From the NCBI GenBank assembly GCA_934663775.1, contig CAKUKU010000007.1, forward strand, positions 24,408 to 88,407: a stretch of 64,000 nucleotides of DNA. Direction: 5' to 3'. Position numbers and translations under genes: made by a program. This DNA is from an uncultured Ellagibacter sp. (GTDB lineage: Bacteria > Actinomycetota > Coriobacteriia > Coriobacteriales > Eggerthellaceae). The notes under the pieces were generated by a model. The model saw only the letters and a program-made list of their open reading frames with translations, did not search any database and was not told the DNA's origin. Of this stretch, positions 1-8,067 are shown in pieces; positions within the stretch are counted from its first letter, which is position 1; each line of letters opens with the position of its first letter.

Positions 1-497
1 TTGGCGGCGGGCAGGAGCGCGGGCTTCGCTCGGGCACCGAGCCCGTGTTCTTGGCGGCCGGGTTCGCGCGCGCCGTCGAGCTGGCAACATCCGAGCGCGA
101 GCAAACGTTTGCCCATGTGAGAGCCTTGAACGAGCAGTTGCGCGCGCAGCTTGCGAGCGCCCTTCCGGGCGCAATCGTGAACTCGCCCGAGGACGCGTCC
201 CCCTTCATCGTGAGCGTGAGCGTGCCGGGGCTTCGCAACGCGAAGTCGGTCGCGTACCTAAGCGATCGCGGCGTCTACGTGTCGCGCGCATCGGCGTGCG
301 AGTCGAATCACGAGCACGTGGCGGCGGGCACCTGGCGCAAGAAGCACCCGCTGTCGCTTCAGGCGGCGGGCATCCCGCTTTCGCAGGGGAACACGACGCT
401 GCGCGTGAGCTTCTCGGGTGCGACGACGCCCGACGATGTCGAGCGTTTCGTTCGCGTCCTCGCTGATTGCGACGCCGAATTGGGCAAGCGCGCTTGA
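1..497 (+). CDS. Cysteine desulfurase, C-terminal part (cut by window edge)
   Basis: This is the tail of a PLP-dependent class V aminotransferase-fold cysteine desulfurase (NifS/IscS group), which takes sulfur from cysteine for Fe-S clusters and thiolated cofactors. The first full codon is at base 3, and the reading frame opens with GGGQERGLRSGTE, the conserved glycine-rich block of this family. The sulfur-carrying cysteine is visible in SRASACES (codon 297-299). About 164 C-terminal codons are present; the PLP lysine and N-terminus lie outside the window. The many Fe-S enzymes further along need such an activity, but no scaffold gene is adjacent here, so its specific target is unknown. Confidence 0.93.
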   Translation, partial: GGGQERGLRSGTEPVFLAAGFARAVELATSEREQTFAHVRALNEQLRAQLASALPGAIVNSPEDASPFIVSVSVPGLRNAKSVAYLSDRGVYVSRASACESNHEHVAAGTWRKKHPLSLQAAGIPLSQGNTTLRVSFSGATTPDDVERFVRVLADCDAELGKRA

Positions 498-584
498 CGG
501 CGCGCCCCATGATGGCACGGCGGGGCGGTATATAGTATCCTGCACTTTGTTTTCCGCTGTGCAATGCAATCGATTGGGGAGGGC

Positions 585-1022
585 ATGAAAAAGTTTCTTA
601 CGGAGTTCAAGGAATTCATCAACCGCGGTAACGTGATGGATCTGGCCGTCGCCGTCATCATAGGCGGCGCATTCACCTCCATCGTGACGGCGCTCACCAC
701 CAGCATCATCAACCCGCTCATCTCGCTTATCGCGGGCGGCGGTGCGGGCGTGGTCTCGGGGCTGGTGATTCCCGGCACCGACATCGACTTCGGCGCGTTC
801 ATCTCCGCCTGCATCAATTTCCTCATCGTGGCGCTCGTGGTGTTTTTGCTGGTGAAGGCCGTCAACAAGGCGCAGGAGACCGCCGAGAAGCTCGCGGGCA
901 AGGAAAAAGAAGCGGAAAAGAAGGCGCCCGTGTGCCCGTACTGCTTGGAAGAGGTGAAGGAGGGCGCGACGCGCTGCCCGCATTGCGCAGGTTCCTTCGA
1001 TTCTCCCGCGAAGGGCGAATAG
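585..1022 (+). CDS. mscL: Large-conductance mechanosensitive channel MscL with C-terminal zinc ribbon
   Basis: MscL opens under membrane tension to release solutes during hypo-osmotic shock. The 145-residue product starts with the amphipathic MKKFLTEFKEFINRGN segment, has TM1 at about 18-40 and TM2 at about 70-92, and conserved NVMDLAVAVIIGGAF. ATG 585 is preferred over the in-frame ATG 564 because GGGGAGGG sits just upstream of it. The soluble tail is unusual: after a charged helix it carries C117-P-Y-C120 and C131-P-H-C134, a zinc-ribbon-like pair not present in the E. coli protein. A strong hairpin follows, between this gene and the convergent ldh. Confidence 0.95.
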   Translation: MKKFLTEFKEFINRGNVMDLAVAVIIGGAFTSIVTALTTSIINPLISLIAGGGAGVVSGLVIPGTDIDFGAFISACINFLIVALVVFLLVKAVNKAQETAEKLAGKEKEAEKKAPVCPYCLEEVKEGATRCPHCAGSFDSPAKGE

Positions 1023-1064
1023 CTGGGCGAGTGTCCCTGTTTCGGGACGATAGTAAACGAAAGC

Positions 1065-1102
1065 GGGCCGCATGATCGGGGCGATGCGGCCCCGTGCGTT
1101 TT
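1065..1102. terminator. Bidirectional terminator between mscL and ldh
   Basis: Arms GGGCCGCAT and ATGCGGCCC with a 10-base loop are followed by GTGCGTTTT on the plus strand. On the minus strand the hairpin is followed by GCTTTCGTTT. It lies exactly between two convergent genes. Confidence 0.7.
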
Positions 1103-1125
1103 GGGACAGTGCGCTTGAGCTGTCC

Positions 1126-2100
1126 TTACAGATCGAGCTTCTCGACGACGCCCTTCAAGACGCGCGCCGATTCGCGCAGGCGCGCCTGCTCGTCTTCGGA
1201 GAAGGGCGCGGGAACCTTGTACTCGATGCCGTCCGCCCCGACGACGGCGGGCATCGAAAGCGCGATGTCGCTGATGCCGTATTCGCCCTCCATCAGGTTC
1301 GATACGGGAAGGATGGGCTTTTCATCGCGCACGATGGCCTCGCAGATGCGCTTCACCGACATGGCGATTCCCCAGTAGGTGGCGTGCTTCTTCTCGATGA
1401 TCTCGTAGGCGGAGTTTTTCACGTCGGCCTCGATTTTGCGCATGGTCTCGGCGCTGTGCTCGCGCCCGCGCAGGCGGCTGAACACGTCGATCGGGATGCC
1501 CGACACGTTCGCCAGACTCCAGATGGCGATCTCGGAATCGCCGTGCTCGCCGACGATGCGCGCATGCACGTTGCGCGGGTCGACGCCGAGATGCTCGCCG
1601 AGAACGTACTTGAAGCGCGCGGTGTCGAGTACGGTGCCCGACCCGATGACGCGGTTCGCGGGCAGACCCGAGAGCTTGAGCGCAACATAGGTCAAGATGT
1701 CGACCGGGTTGGACACGACGAGCAGGATGCCCGAGAAGCCGGCGTCGGCGATTCTGGGCACGATTGATTTGAAGATGTCGACGTTCTTGCTGACCAAGTC
1801 GAGGCGCGTTTCGCCCGGCTTCTGATTTGCGCCCGCCGTGATGATCACGATGCCGGCGTCGGCGATGTCGGCGTAGTCGCCCGCGTAGATGTTCGCGGGG
1901 CTTGCGAGCGGCATGCCGTGCGCGATGTCGAGCGCCTCGCCGAAGGCGCGGTCCCGATTGACGTCGATCAGCACCATTTCGGAAAAAAGCCCACTCTGCA
2001 TCAGGGAGAATGCGGAGGCCGATCCCACGAATCCGCATCCCACGATACCAACCTTGCGGAAGTTTGCGGGCCGTATGCCCGCGTTTGCGCTGCCTGCCAT
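1126..2100 (-). CDS. ldh: L-lactate dehydrogenase
   Basis: Interconverts pyruvate and L-lactate with NAD(H) in the cytoplasm, a fermentative redox outlet. The 324-residue protein has the Rossmann motif GCGFVG at residues 21-26, an acidic NAD-selecting residue in VLIDVNR, the NPVD motif, and the catalytic histidine in GEHGDSE. The start at 2100 (MAGSANAG) has GGAGAAG upstream; the open frame further upstream lacks family similarity. It lies downstream of a PNPOx-family gene on the same strand with a stable hairpin in between, so it is probably separately transcribed. Malate dehydrogenase is the main alternative, but GEHGDSE with EMVLIDVN and overall pattern fits LDH. Confidence 0.92.
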   Translation of the reverse strand: MAGSANAGIRPANFRKVGIVGCGFVGSASAFSLMQSGLFSEMVLIDVNRDRAFGEALDIAHGMPLASPANIYAGDYADIADAGIVIITAGANQKPGETRLDLVSKNVDIFKSIVPRIADAGFSGILLVVSNPVDILTYVALKLSGLPANRVIGSGTVLDTARFKYVLGEHLGVDPRNVHARIVGEHGDSEIAIWSLANVSGIPIDVFSRLRGREHSAETMRKIEADVKNSAYEIIEKKHATYWGIAMSVKRICEAIVRDEKPILPVSNLMEGEYGISDIALSMPAVVGADGIEYKVPAPFSEDEQARLRESARVLKGVVEKLDL

Positions 2101-2256
2101 GAGCTTCTCCTTCGCCGAACGTCGTTTCGCTATTGTGCCACAAACGCGCGCGGAGAGCATCGCGAATGGCGCGCTCGTTTCGCATGCTGGAGCTTCCGAC
2201 GGGCCGCTTGCTCCGCGTCCGGCTCGCCGACGGCGTTCGCGCGCTCCGCTGGCCCC

Positions 2257-2288
2257 GCCTCGCCCGCATGACGCCATGCGGGCGAGGC
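2257..2288 (-). terminator. Perfect 14-bp hairpin after the PNPOx gene
   Basis: Arms GCCTCGCCCGCATG and CATGCGGGCGAGGC surround a 4-base loop and abut the stop codon of the PNPOx gene. No T-tract follows, so it may act as an mRNA-stabilising or Rho-assisted end of the riboswitch operon rather than a classic intrinsic terminator. Confidence 0.55.
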
Positions 2289-2713
2289 TACTCGACGGCG
2301 CCCTTAAGCTCGATGGGCGCCCACTCGTCGTGGTTGCAGATCCACGCGCGGGCGTCTTCGACGCTAAAGAACGTGAGCGTGGGATCGTTCGGTCCCTCGT
2401 AGGTTTCGCCTAGGCCGGAAAGATGCGCGAAGCCCGCATAGCGGATGGCCTCCCCGACTTCGTCTTTCAGCCCCACGCGCCCGCGAAGGATGAGCCAGCC
2501 GTGCCCGGGCCACCAGGCCGTCGCCTCGAATTTGGGGTTTTCACAAAGCTCTTCCCACACGTCTTTGGTCGTCGCGGTGCAAAACCATATCTTGCCGTTT
2601 TCCTCGGCGGCGAAGCTGAACGGGCGCACATGCGGCTGGTCGTTCACGCTCGTGGCCAGATACCACGCGGGCACGGCGGATAGGTATTGCAGGATCTTCT
2701 CGTTGCCTGTCAT
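2288..2713 (-). CDS. Pyridoxamine 5'-phosphate oxidase-fold flavoprotein
   Basis: A 141-residue split-barrel protein of the PNPOx-like family, which bind FMN (or sometimes F420 or haem) and reduce or sense small molecules. MTGNEKILQYLSAVPAWYLATS, VRPF and KIWFCTATTKDVWEEL are typical of the small clostridial and actinobacterial members. The start at 2713 has AAAGGAA upstream. It follows ecfT by 69 bases on the same strand, so it is probably the last gene of the FMN-riboswitch operon; a flavoprotein in a riboflavin-uptake operon makes sense. The substrate is unknown and it is not true PdxH. Confidence 0.85.
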   Translation of the reverse strand: MTGNEKILQYLSAVPAWYLATSVNDQPHVRPFSFAAEENGKIWFCTATTKDVWEELCENPKFEATAWWPGHGWLILRGRVGLKDEVGEAIRYAGFAHLSGLGETYEGPNDPTLTFFSVEDARAWICNHDEWAPIELKGAVE

Positions 2714-2782
2714 GAGGTTCCTTTCGATATATGATAAGGGAGCGAAGTTCTCGTGCTGCGTCGTCGGCACTGCCGCAGCGCC

Positions 2783-3583
2783 TTATGCGAAGACGTTCAC
2801 CGCGACGACGCAGGCTAAAAGCGCCACCGTGCACGCGCAGGCGATGCCGTCGCGCGGGGCGAAGCGCAAGGGGTGCAGCCGCGTGCGCCCTACCTTGCCG
2901 TGGTAGCAGCGCGCGTCCATGGCGGCCGAGAGCGTCTCGGCATGGCGGAAAACGCTAGCGAACAGGGGGGTCATCATCGACGCAAGCGTCTGCGCGCCGC
3001 GCACGGGACTCGTTTTGAGCCCCGCTCCGCGCGAGAGCTGCGCCTCGCGGATTGAGGAGAGCTCGGTTGCGAATTGCGGCATGAATCGCAGGGCGATGCC
3101 CATGATCATGCCGATCTCGTGCGCCGGCACGCCGAAGCGCGCAAGGGGGGAGAGAAGCCGCTCGAACGCCTCCGTCAGGTCGAGCGTCGTCGTCGTGAGC
3201 GTGACGAGGCTCATTCCCGCCATCATGAGAACGAGCCGCGCCGCGATGAGCAGGCAGGTGTAGACGCCCTGTTCGCTTATGCGGATGAACGCCCATTCGA
3301 ACAAGACGTGCCCGCCCTGCACGACGAACAGGTTCATGATCGATGCAATTACGACGATGAACATGAGCGGGGCGAGCGAACGTACCGCTTTACCTGCGGG
3401 GATGCGTGCGAGCGCATAGCAGCTGGCGACGAAGAGCGCCACGGGGACAAGCGCCGGGAAATCGCGCGCGTTCAACGTGATGATGATGAACGCGCAGCCG
3501 AGCACGAGCTTCGCGCGCGCGTCGAGCGCATGGAGGGGGCTTTTCCCCGGTACATAGCTTCCGAACGAAAAGCCGCGCATCAT
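2783..3583 (-). CDS. ecfT: ECF transporter transmembrane component EcfT
   Basis: EcfT couples ATP hydrolysis by the EcfA domains to the substrate-binding S component in the membrane. The 266-residue protein begins with the YVPGKSPLHALDARAK segment typical of the CbiQ/EcfT family, has about five hydrophobic segments, and carries two coupling-helix motifs, LSRGAG and DARCYHG (the X-R-G type signatures that contact the ATPases). Its ATG overlaps the ATPase stop codon (ATGA), showing translational coupling. Two adjacent ATGs (3583, 3580) are possible starts. Confidence 0.93.
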   Translation of the reverse strand: MMRGFSFGSYVPGKSPLHALDARAKLVLGCAFIIITLNARDFPALVPVALFVASCYALARIPAGKAVRSLAPLMFIVVIASIMNLFVVQGGHVLFEWAFIRISEQGVYTCLLIAARLVLMMAGMSLVTLTTTTLDLTEAFERLLSPLARFGVPAHEIGMIMGIALRFMPQFATELSSIREAQLSRGAGLKTSPVRGAQTLASMMTPLFASVFRHAETLSAAMDARCYHGKVGRTRLHPLRFAPRDGIACACTVALLACVVAVNVFA

Positions 3584-5484
3584 AGGAGCCCCTGCAAGAA
3601 AGCGACGAGCGATTCCTCTGTTGCAAGCCCGCTGCGCGGCACATCGAGCCCGCCTTCGCGCAGAAGGTTCGCGAAATGCTCGGGCGAGGTGGTCGCAAGA
3701 CCCACGGCGTTGAGCTCCGCCGCGCGGGTGAACACTTCGGCGGGCGTGCCCTCCATGAGCAGTTTTCCCTCGCTTAGCACGGCTATGCGATCGCAGAGGG
3801 TCGCGAGGTCGTCCATATTGTGGGACACCATGACCACAGTGAGCCCCTCGTCATGCAAGCGCGCCACCATGGAGAGGAACGATTCGCGCGCCTTGGGGTC
3901 GAGTCCCGCGGCGGGCTCGTCGAGCACGAGGACCTCGGGCTCCATGGCGAGCACGCCCGCGAACGCCGCGCGGCGCTGCTGGCCTCCCGAGAGCTCGAAA
4001 GGGCTGCGCGAGGAGATCTCCTTCGGGTCAAGCCCCACGGTGCGAAGCGCCCGCTCGACGCGCGCGGCGACCTCTTCTTCCGATAACCCCAGGTTGCGGG
4101 GCCCAAAGGCGACGTCTTCGGCGACGGTCGGGGCGAAGAGCTGGTTTTCGGGATACTGGAATACCACGCCGACGCGCCCGCGAACCTCGTTCGCGGCGCC
4201 CGGCTCGGCGAGGTCGCGGCCGAAGGCGATGACGCGCCCGCGGGTGGGACGCAGGATGCCGTTCATGTGCTGGATGAGGGTTGACTTGCCCGAACCGGTG
4301 TGGCCCGCGATGCCTAGGAACTCGCCTTCGCGCACTTCCAGCGTGACCCCGCCAAGCGCCCAGAGCGCTTCGGGGGAGTTGCCCCATTTCGCCTGTTTGG
4401 GCGCGGGTCTCATGCCGGATTTGCGCTGTCGGCGCGCCTCGGCGGCATTGTATGTGTACGATACGTCCTCAAAGCTGATGAGCGCTTCGCACGTGGGTTC
4501 TGCGGTGGGCGCGGAGCTTGGGGCGCTTTTTGCATGTGGGGTGCTCGCAGGCGACGGTGCTGCCGCGACGCGCCCGGCGAATGCCTCAAGCACGCTTTTC
4601 GCAAGCGCTTTTTCGGTGACGGCGGATTCCACGGGCGCGCCCGCCCGGCGCAGTGCGCAGGCGAGCTCGGCGGCGAAGGGCACTTCCAGGTTGAGCGCGG
4701 CGAGCGCCTCGGTGTCCGTGAGCACTTCCTGTGGCGCGCCCGCGCGCGCCACATGTCCCGCCTCGAGCACGATGACGCGGTCGGCGAGCGCTGCCTCTTC
4801 CATGAAATGCGTGATCATGACCACGGTCATGCCCTGATCGTTGAGGGAGCGGACGACGCGCATGAGTCCTTTGCGCCCGCGGGGGTCGAGCATGGCGGAT
4901 GCCTCGTCTAGGATGAGGATCTCCGGGTTCATGGCGAGCGCGCCCGCGATGGCGACGCGCTGCTTCTGCCCGCCCGAAAGCGCATGCGTCTCGTGCTTCT
5001 CAAACCCGGCAAGCCCCACGTCTTCCAGGCACTGCGTCACGCGTTTTCGCAGTTCGGGCATGGGAACGCCGAGGTTTTCCGGCCCGAAGGCCACATCGTC
5101 TTCAACAAGCGACGCGACCAATTGGTCGTCGGGGTTCTGAAACACCATGCCCGCGCTCTGACGGATCGAGAATGTGTTTGCGGGATCGGAAGTGTCCATT
5201 CCGCAAACTTTCACCTGTCCCTTATCCGGGACAAGCAGCGCGTTCAGGTGCTTCGCGAGCGTGGACTTCCCCGATCCGTTGCCCCCGAGGATGCACACGA
5301 ACTCCCCGCGTGCCACCTGGGCGCTTGTTCCCGCGAGCGCGAACGTCTCGCCGTCGTAGGTGAACGACACGTCGCGTGCGTCGACGATCGGCTCGGGCGC
5401 GCTCGGATCGACGGCGTCGGGGGAGGGCGCGTCGGCCAGCTTGCCGGGCGCGGCGGCGTTTTGGCGGGACAGCTTCTCGTCCAT
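3580..5484 (-). CDS. Fused ECF transporter ATPase (EcfA1-EcfA2 in one chain)
   Basis: A 634-residue tandem ABC ATPase that powers the riboflavin ECF transporter. The first domain (about residues 33-260) has Walker A GGNGSGKST, signature LSGGQKQR and Walker B ILILDEASAML. The second (about 345-585) has Walker A GHTGSGKST, signature LSGGQQRR and VLVLDEPAAGLD. An Ala/Pro-rich linker of about 85 residues joins them. Many ECF systems encode the two ATPases separately, so this is a fusion. It lies 3 bases after the S component and overlaps ecfT, forming a complete dedicated S-AA-T module. Confidence 0.94.
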   Translation of the reverse strand: MDEKLSRQNAAAPGKLADAPSPDAVDPSAPEPIVDARDVSFTYDGETFALAGTSAQVARGEFVCILGGNGSGKSTLAKHLNALLVPDKGQVKVCGMDTSDPANTFSIRQSAGMVFQNPDDQLVASLVEDDVAFGPENLGVPMPELRKRVTQCLEDVGLAGFEKHETHALSGGQKQRVAIAGALAMNPEILILDEASAMLDPRGRKGLMRVVRSLNDQGMTVVMITHFMEEAALADRVIVLEAGHVARAGAPQEVLTDTEALAALNLEVPFAAELACALRRAGAPVESAVTEKALAKSVLEAFAGRVAAAPSPASTPHAKSAPSSAPTAEPTCEALISFEDVSYTYNAAEARRQRKSGMRPAPKQAKWGNSPEALWALGGVTLEVREGEFLGIAGHTGSGKSTLIQHMNGILRPTRGRVIAFGRDLAEPGAANEVRGRVGVVFQYPENQLFAPTVAEDVAFGPRNLGLSEEEVAARVERALRTVGLDPKEISSRSPFELSGGQQRRAAFAGVLAMEPEVLVLDEPAAGLDPKARESFLSMVARLHDEGLTVVMVSHNMDDLATLCDRIAVLSEGKLLMEGTPAEVFTRAAELNAVGLATTSPEHFANLLREGGLDVPRSGLATEESLVAFLQGLL

Positions 5485-5487
5485 GGC

Positions 5488-6081
5488 TTAGCGGCCCTTC
5501 ACCTGGTTTTTCTTCGGCGTGATGAGGTTCGAGATCGCCTTGTACACGATGAGTGTCAAAAGCGAGTTCAACACGGTCTTGATCAGGTTGAAGGGGACGA
5601 CGGCAGGAAGCAGGAGCGGGGCGATGACGTCGACGCTGCCGTACCAGAACACGACGCCGATCGTGAGGTTGGTGATGACGCTGCCAACGGTCGCAAGCAC
5701 AACGCCGACGAGAAGACCCGTGATTGCGCCTTTCAGCGTGTGCATCTTCTTGTAGATGAGCGCGGCGGGTACGACGTAGAACAGCGTCGCGCAGATGTTC
5801 ATGAGCGATCCCACCCATTCGCCCAGGATAAGGCCGTGAATCACCGCGGCAATCGAGCCGACGATGAAGCCCGCGCTCGGTCCGAAGGCGAAACCGCACA
5901 CCATGGCGGGCATGAGCGAGGGGTCGTAGGTCAAGAAGGGTGCGGCGGGGAGAATGGGGATTTGAATGAACGCGAAGAGTGCGGAGATGGCGCACATGAG
6001 TGCCATAGTGACGAGCTGGCGCGTGCTCCAGATGTTCGTGTTCTTGAGTTCGACCTGCTTGGTCGTCTGATTGACCGGCAT
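5488..6081 (-). CDS. ribU: ECF transporter S component, riboflavin type (RibU)
   Basis: Substrate-binding membrane protein of 197 residues with about six hydrophobic segments; ALFAFIQIPILPAAPFLTYDPS with the later AFGPSAGFIVG block matches RibU-like S components. The start at 6081 has AAAAGGAGG upstream, and earlier in-frame codons run into the terminator hairpin. The assignment to riboflavin rests on the FMN riboswitch directly upstream (established for ribU genes) plus family pattern. It is the first gene of the operon with the fused ATPase and EcfT. Confidence 0.92.
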   Translation of the reverse strand: MPVNQTTKQVELKNTNIWSTRQLVTMALMCAISALFAFIQIPILPAAPFLTYDPSLMPAMVCGFAFGPSAGFIVGSIAAVIHGLILGEWVGSLMNICATLFYVVPAALIYKKMHTLKGAITGLLVGVVLATVGSVITNLTIGVVFWYGSVDVIAPLLLPAVVPFNLIKTVLNSLLTLIVYKAISNLITPKKNQVKGR

Positions 6082-6135
6082 GCGGGCCTCCTTTTCGCAA
6101 GGTGAGGGCTTGCGGGGCCGCTTCCCACCCTGCAT

Positions 6136-6171
6136 AAAAAGCGGGCCCGTATGAATTCCATACGGGCCCGC
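6136..6171 (-). terminator. Riboswitch expression-platform terminator
   Basis: A perfect 13-bp hairpin (GCGGGCCCGTATG and its complement, 5-base loop) followed by TTTTT on the minus strand. It lies between the FMN aptamer and the ribU ribosome binding site, as expected for ligand-dependent premature termination. Confidence 0.9.
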
Positions 6172-6220
6172 GAATACGCATTGGAAGCGCCTCGGCGTTG
6201 CCGCGGCGGCTTTGCGATTC

Positions 6221-6385
6221 TCTGCCTCTTCCATCCGGACTGTAACCGTTGGTCCCGGATTCTCACCGGATCAGCCGGGCGGACGTGAGCGCATGGACGC
6301 TTCGCCTGCCCAGGTCGCGGACTTCCGGCTTGACGCGAACGCCTTCCGGTAACCGCCAGTGGGGAATCTCACCCCGCCCTGAAAC
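6221..6385 (-). promoter_or_regulatory. FMN riboswitch (RFN element)
   Basis: Read on the minus strand, the segment contains the conserved RFN blocks in order: TCAGGGCGGGGTGAGATTCC, the ACTGGCGGTTA block, AGTCCGCGA, then CCGGTGAGAATCCGG, GACCAACGGTTACAGTCC and GGATGGAAGAGG. These match the six-helix FMN aptamer. FMN binding should favour the terminator at 6136-6171 and shut off riboflavin uptake genes. An unusually long variable stem lies between AGTCCGCGA and the second half. Confidence 0.96.
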
Positions 6386-6474
6386 AGAATTCATCTGCGG
6401 CGTATTGTAAGCGGCAACGCCCGTCGCTGCAACCCAGGTTTTGTGAAAGCGCCGCCTTCGCGAGCGTGCTTTCT

Positions 6475-6496
6475 GGGACAACTCGGTTTTTGTGCC
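6475..6496 (+). repeat. Solo copy of the GGGACAACTCGG dispersed repeat
   Basis: GGGACAACTCGG followed by TTTTT and GTGCC matches copies at 32730-32751, 49454-49475, 49504-49525, 49643-49664 and 49693-49714. Here it stands alone in an intergenic region. Confidence 0.75.
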
Positions 6497-6734
6497 TGAA
6501 TCGAGAAAGCCTCCCTTCGGCGGATGCGAATCGTGTTGCCTGCGACGTTGTGCCGCCTCCAACATCGCTTTGCAACCTTAACTCGCTTGAAACGTGCAGG
6601 AAACACGGGTTTTGTATCGTTGGGTCGTCGAAGCGCGAAGGCGCGTGACGATCGAACATCCAAAGGCGGCTCTGCGGCGCGATGCCCCCAACCCACGCGC
6701 CGCACCCGCCGATTTCCTGTTCCCCATCTCCATA

Positions 6735-6777
6735 TGGAAGCCCTTTTTGTGCAGCAACTGCACAAAAAGGGCTTCCA
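6735..6777. repeat. Long perfect palindrome with 3-base loop
   Basis: Twenty-base arms (TGGAAGCCCTTTTTGTGCAG and its exact complement) flank CAA. There is no T-tract beyond the arms, so it is not a typical terminator, though the internal T5 stretch of each arm would lie within the stem. Confidence 0.85.
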
Positions 6778-6988
6778 AGCGAAGTGCGCTTTCCGATGTC
6801 CGCCTTCCCTTTCATCGGGGGGATTTGTGCATGTTGCCGATATCGGGGGTCCGCGCGGCGCCGCTTGCTTTACATTGTTAAGGCTGTGTAAATCGCGGGC
6901 ATGCGGGGTGCAGCGCTCCAGCATTCGACTCGCGCAGGGGCAAACCGAGTTCTCAACAGGGAACTGGACAACATAGACGGGGTAGCAC

Positions 6989-8038
6989 GTGGCGCTTACG
7001 TTCGTAGACTTCATCACTCAGGCGATGGCTCAGCCCATCCTGTTCGTCATTTTGATCCTCGTCATCGGCGTGACCGCCGTGTCCGGCGCGACCGACGCGC
7101 CCAACGCCATCGCGACCGTCGTCTCCACCCGCTGTCTAAGTCCCAACACCGCCATCGCGCTTGCGGCCGTGTTCAACTTCATCGGCCTTGTCGGCATGAC
7201 GTTCATCTCCACCGCCGTCGCGAAGACGATGTTCGGGATGGTCGATTTCTCAGGAGACACGAATGCTGCGCTTTTAGCCCTGGTTGCAGCCATGATCGGC
7301 GCCATCGCATGGGGCGTTTTCTGCTGGGCGTTCGGTATCCCGTGCTCGAAGTCGCATTCGCTCATCGCCGGCATCACCGGCGGCGCCGTCGCGCTCAACG
7401 GGTGGGCGGGCGTGGTTCCCGCCGAATGGGCGAAGGTTATCTACGGCATGGTGTTTTCCCTGGTCGCAGGCTTTATTTTGGGATGGATATTCACCAGGGC
7501 GATCGAGGCGCTCTTCCGCAGCGTGAACCGCGCGCACGCGAACCGCCTGTTCGTCGTCATCCAGGACCTCTGCGCCGTTGCGCTGTCGTTTCTCCATGGC
7601 GCGCAGGACGGCCAGAAGTTCATGTCCATCGCGATGCTTGGCGTCGCCTTGTCCTTCGGCAGCTCGACGCCCGACTCGAACGGCTTCCCGATGTGGATCA
7701 TGATCGCGTGCTCGGCGGCCATCTCGCTCGGCACCGTCGTCGGCGGCAAGCGCATCATCAAGTCCGTCGGCATGGATATGGTGAAGCTCGAGAAATACCA
7801 GGGCGTCGCCGCGAACTTCTCGACCACGTTCACGCTTTTGTTCGCGAGCCTCACCGGCATGCCCGTCTCCACGAGCCACTGCAACACCTCCGCCATCATG
7901 GGCGTGGGCGCTTCGAAGTCCTTCAAGCGCGTGAACTGGGGAATCGCCAAGAACATGCTGCTCGCGTGGGTGATTACGTTCCCTGCATGCGGCGTGATCG
8001 GCTTCATCCTGGCGAAGGCGTTCATGCTGTTCGCGTAA
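6989..8038 (+). CDS. PiT-family inorganic phosphate transporter
   Basis: A 349-residue membrane permease that imports phosphate with a cation. It has about ten hydrophobic segments and the duplicated family signature: GATDAPNAIATVVSTR near residue 33 and GMPVSTSHCNTSAIMGVG near 290, with the PCSKSHSLIAGITGG block in the middle. The GTG start at 6989 gives a hydrophilic lead before TM1; ATG 7025 is an alternative because no strong ribosome binding site marks either. It stands alone, convergent with a MATE exporter. Sulfate permeases of the same fold are less likely. Confidence 0.93.
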   Translation: MALTFVDFITQAMAQPILFVILILVIGVTAVSGATDAPNAIATVVSTRCLSPNTAIALAAVFNFIGLVGMTFISTAVAKTMFGMVDFSGDTNAALLALVAAMIGAIAWGVFCWAFGIPCSKSHSLIAGITGGAVALNGWAGVVPAEWAKVIYGMVFSLVAGFILGWIFTRAIEALFRSVNRAHANRLFVVIQDLCAVALSFLHGAQDGQKFMSIAMLGVALSFGSSTPDSNGFPMWIMIACSAAISLGTVVGGKRIIKSVGMDMVKLEKYQGVAANFSTTFTLLFASLTGMPVSTSHCNTSAIMGVGASKSFKRVNWGIAKNMLLAWVITFPACGVIGFILAKAFMLFA

Positions 8039-8067
8039 GGCGCCCCGCTGCGCGCCTGGTCCTTCCG

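Larger units (their letters stand above)
6386..6988. other. Gene-free interval upstream of the phosphate transporter
   Basis: About 600 bases between the riboswitch and the divergent phosphate transporter hold no convincing gene; the short open frames overlap on both strands and have no family features. It contains one solo copy of the GGGACAACTCGG repeat (6475-6496) and a 20-bp-arm perfect palindrome (6735-6777). Promoters for both flanking transcripts should lie here; a TTTACA-N12-TGTAAA inverted repeat near 6867-6890 might be an operator. Confidence 0.6.

Noticed and set aside
1030..1046. GTCCCTGTTTCGGGAC as a copy of the GGGACAACTCGG repeat
   Set aside because: It shares only GGGAC and is a short 5-bp hairpin; the rest of the 22-base motif is absent. 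Similar GGGACAG strings at 19041 and 54493 were rejected for the same reason.
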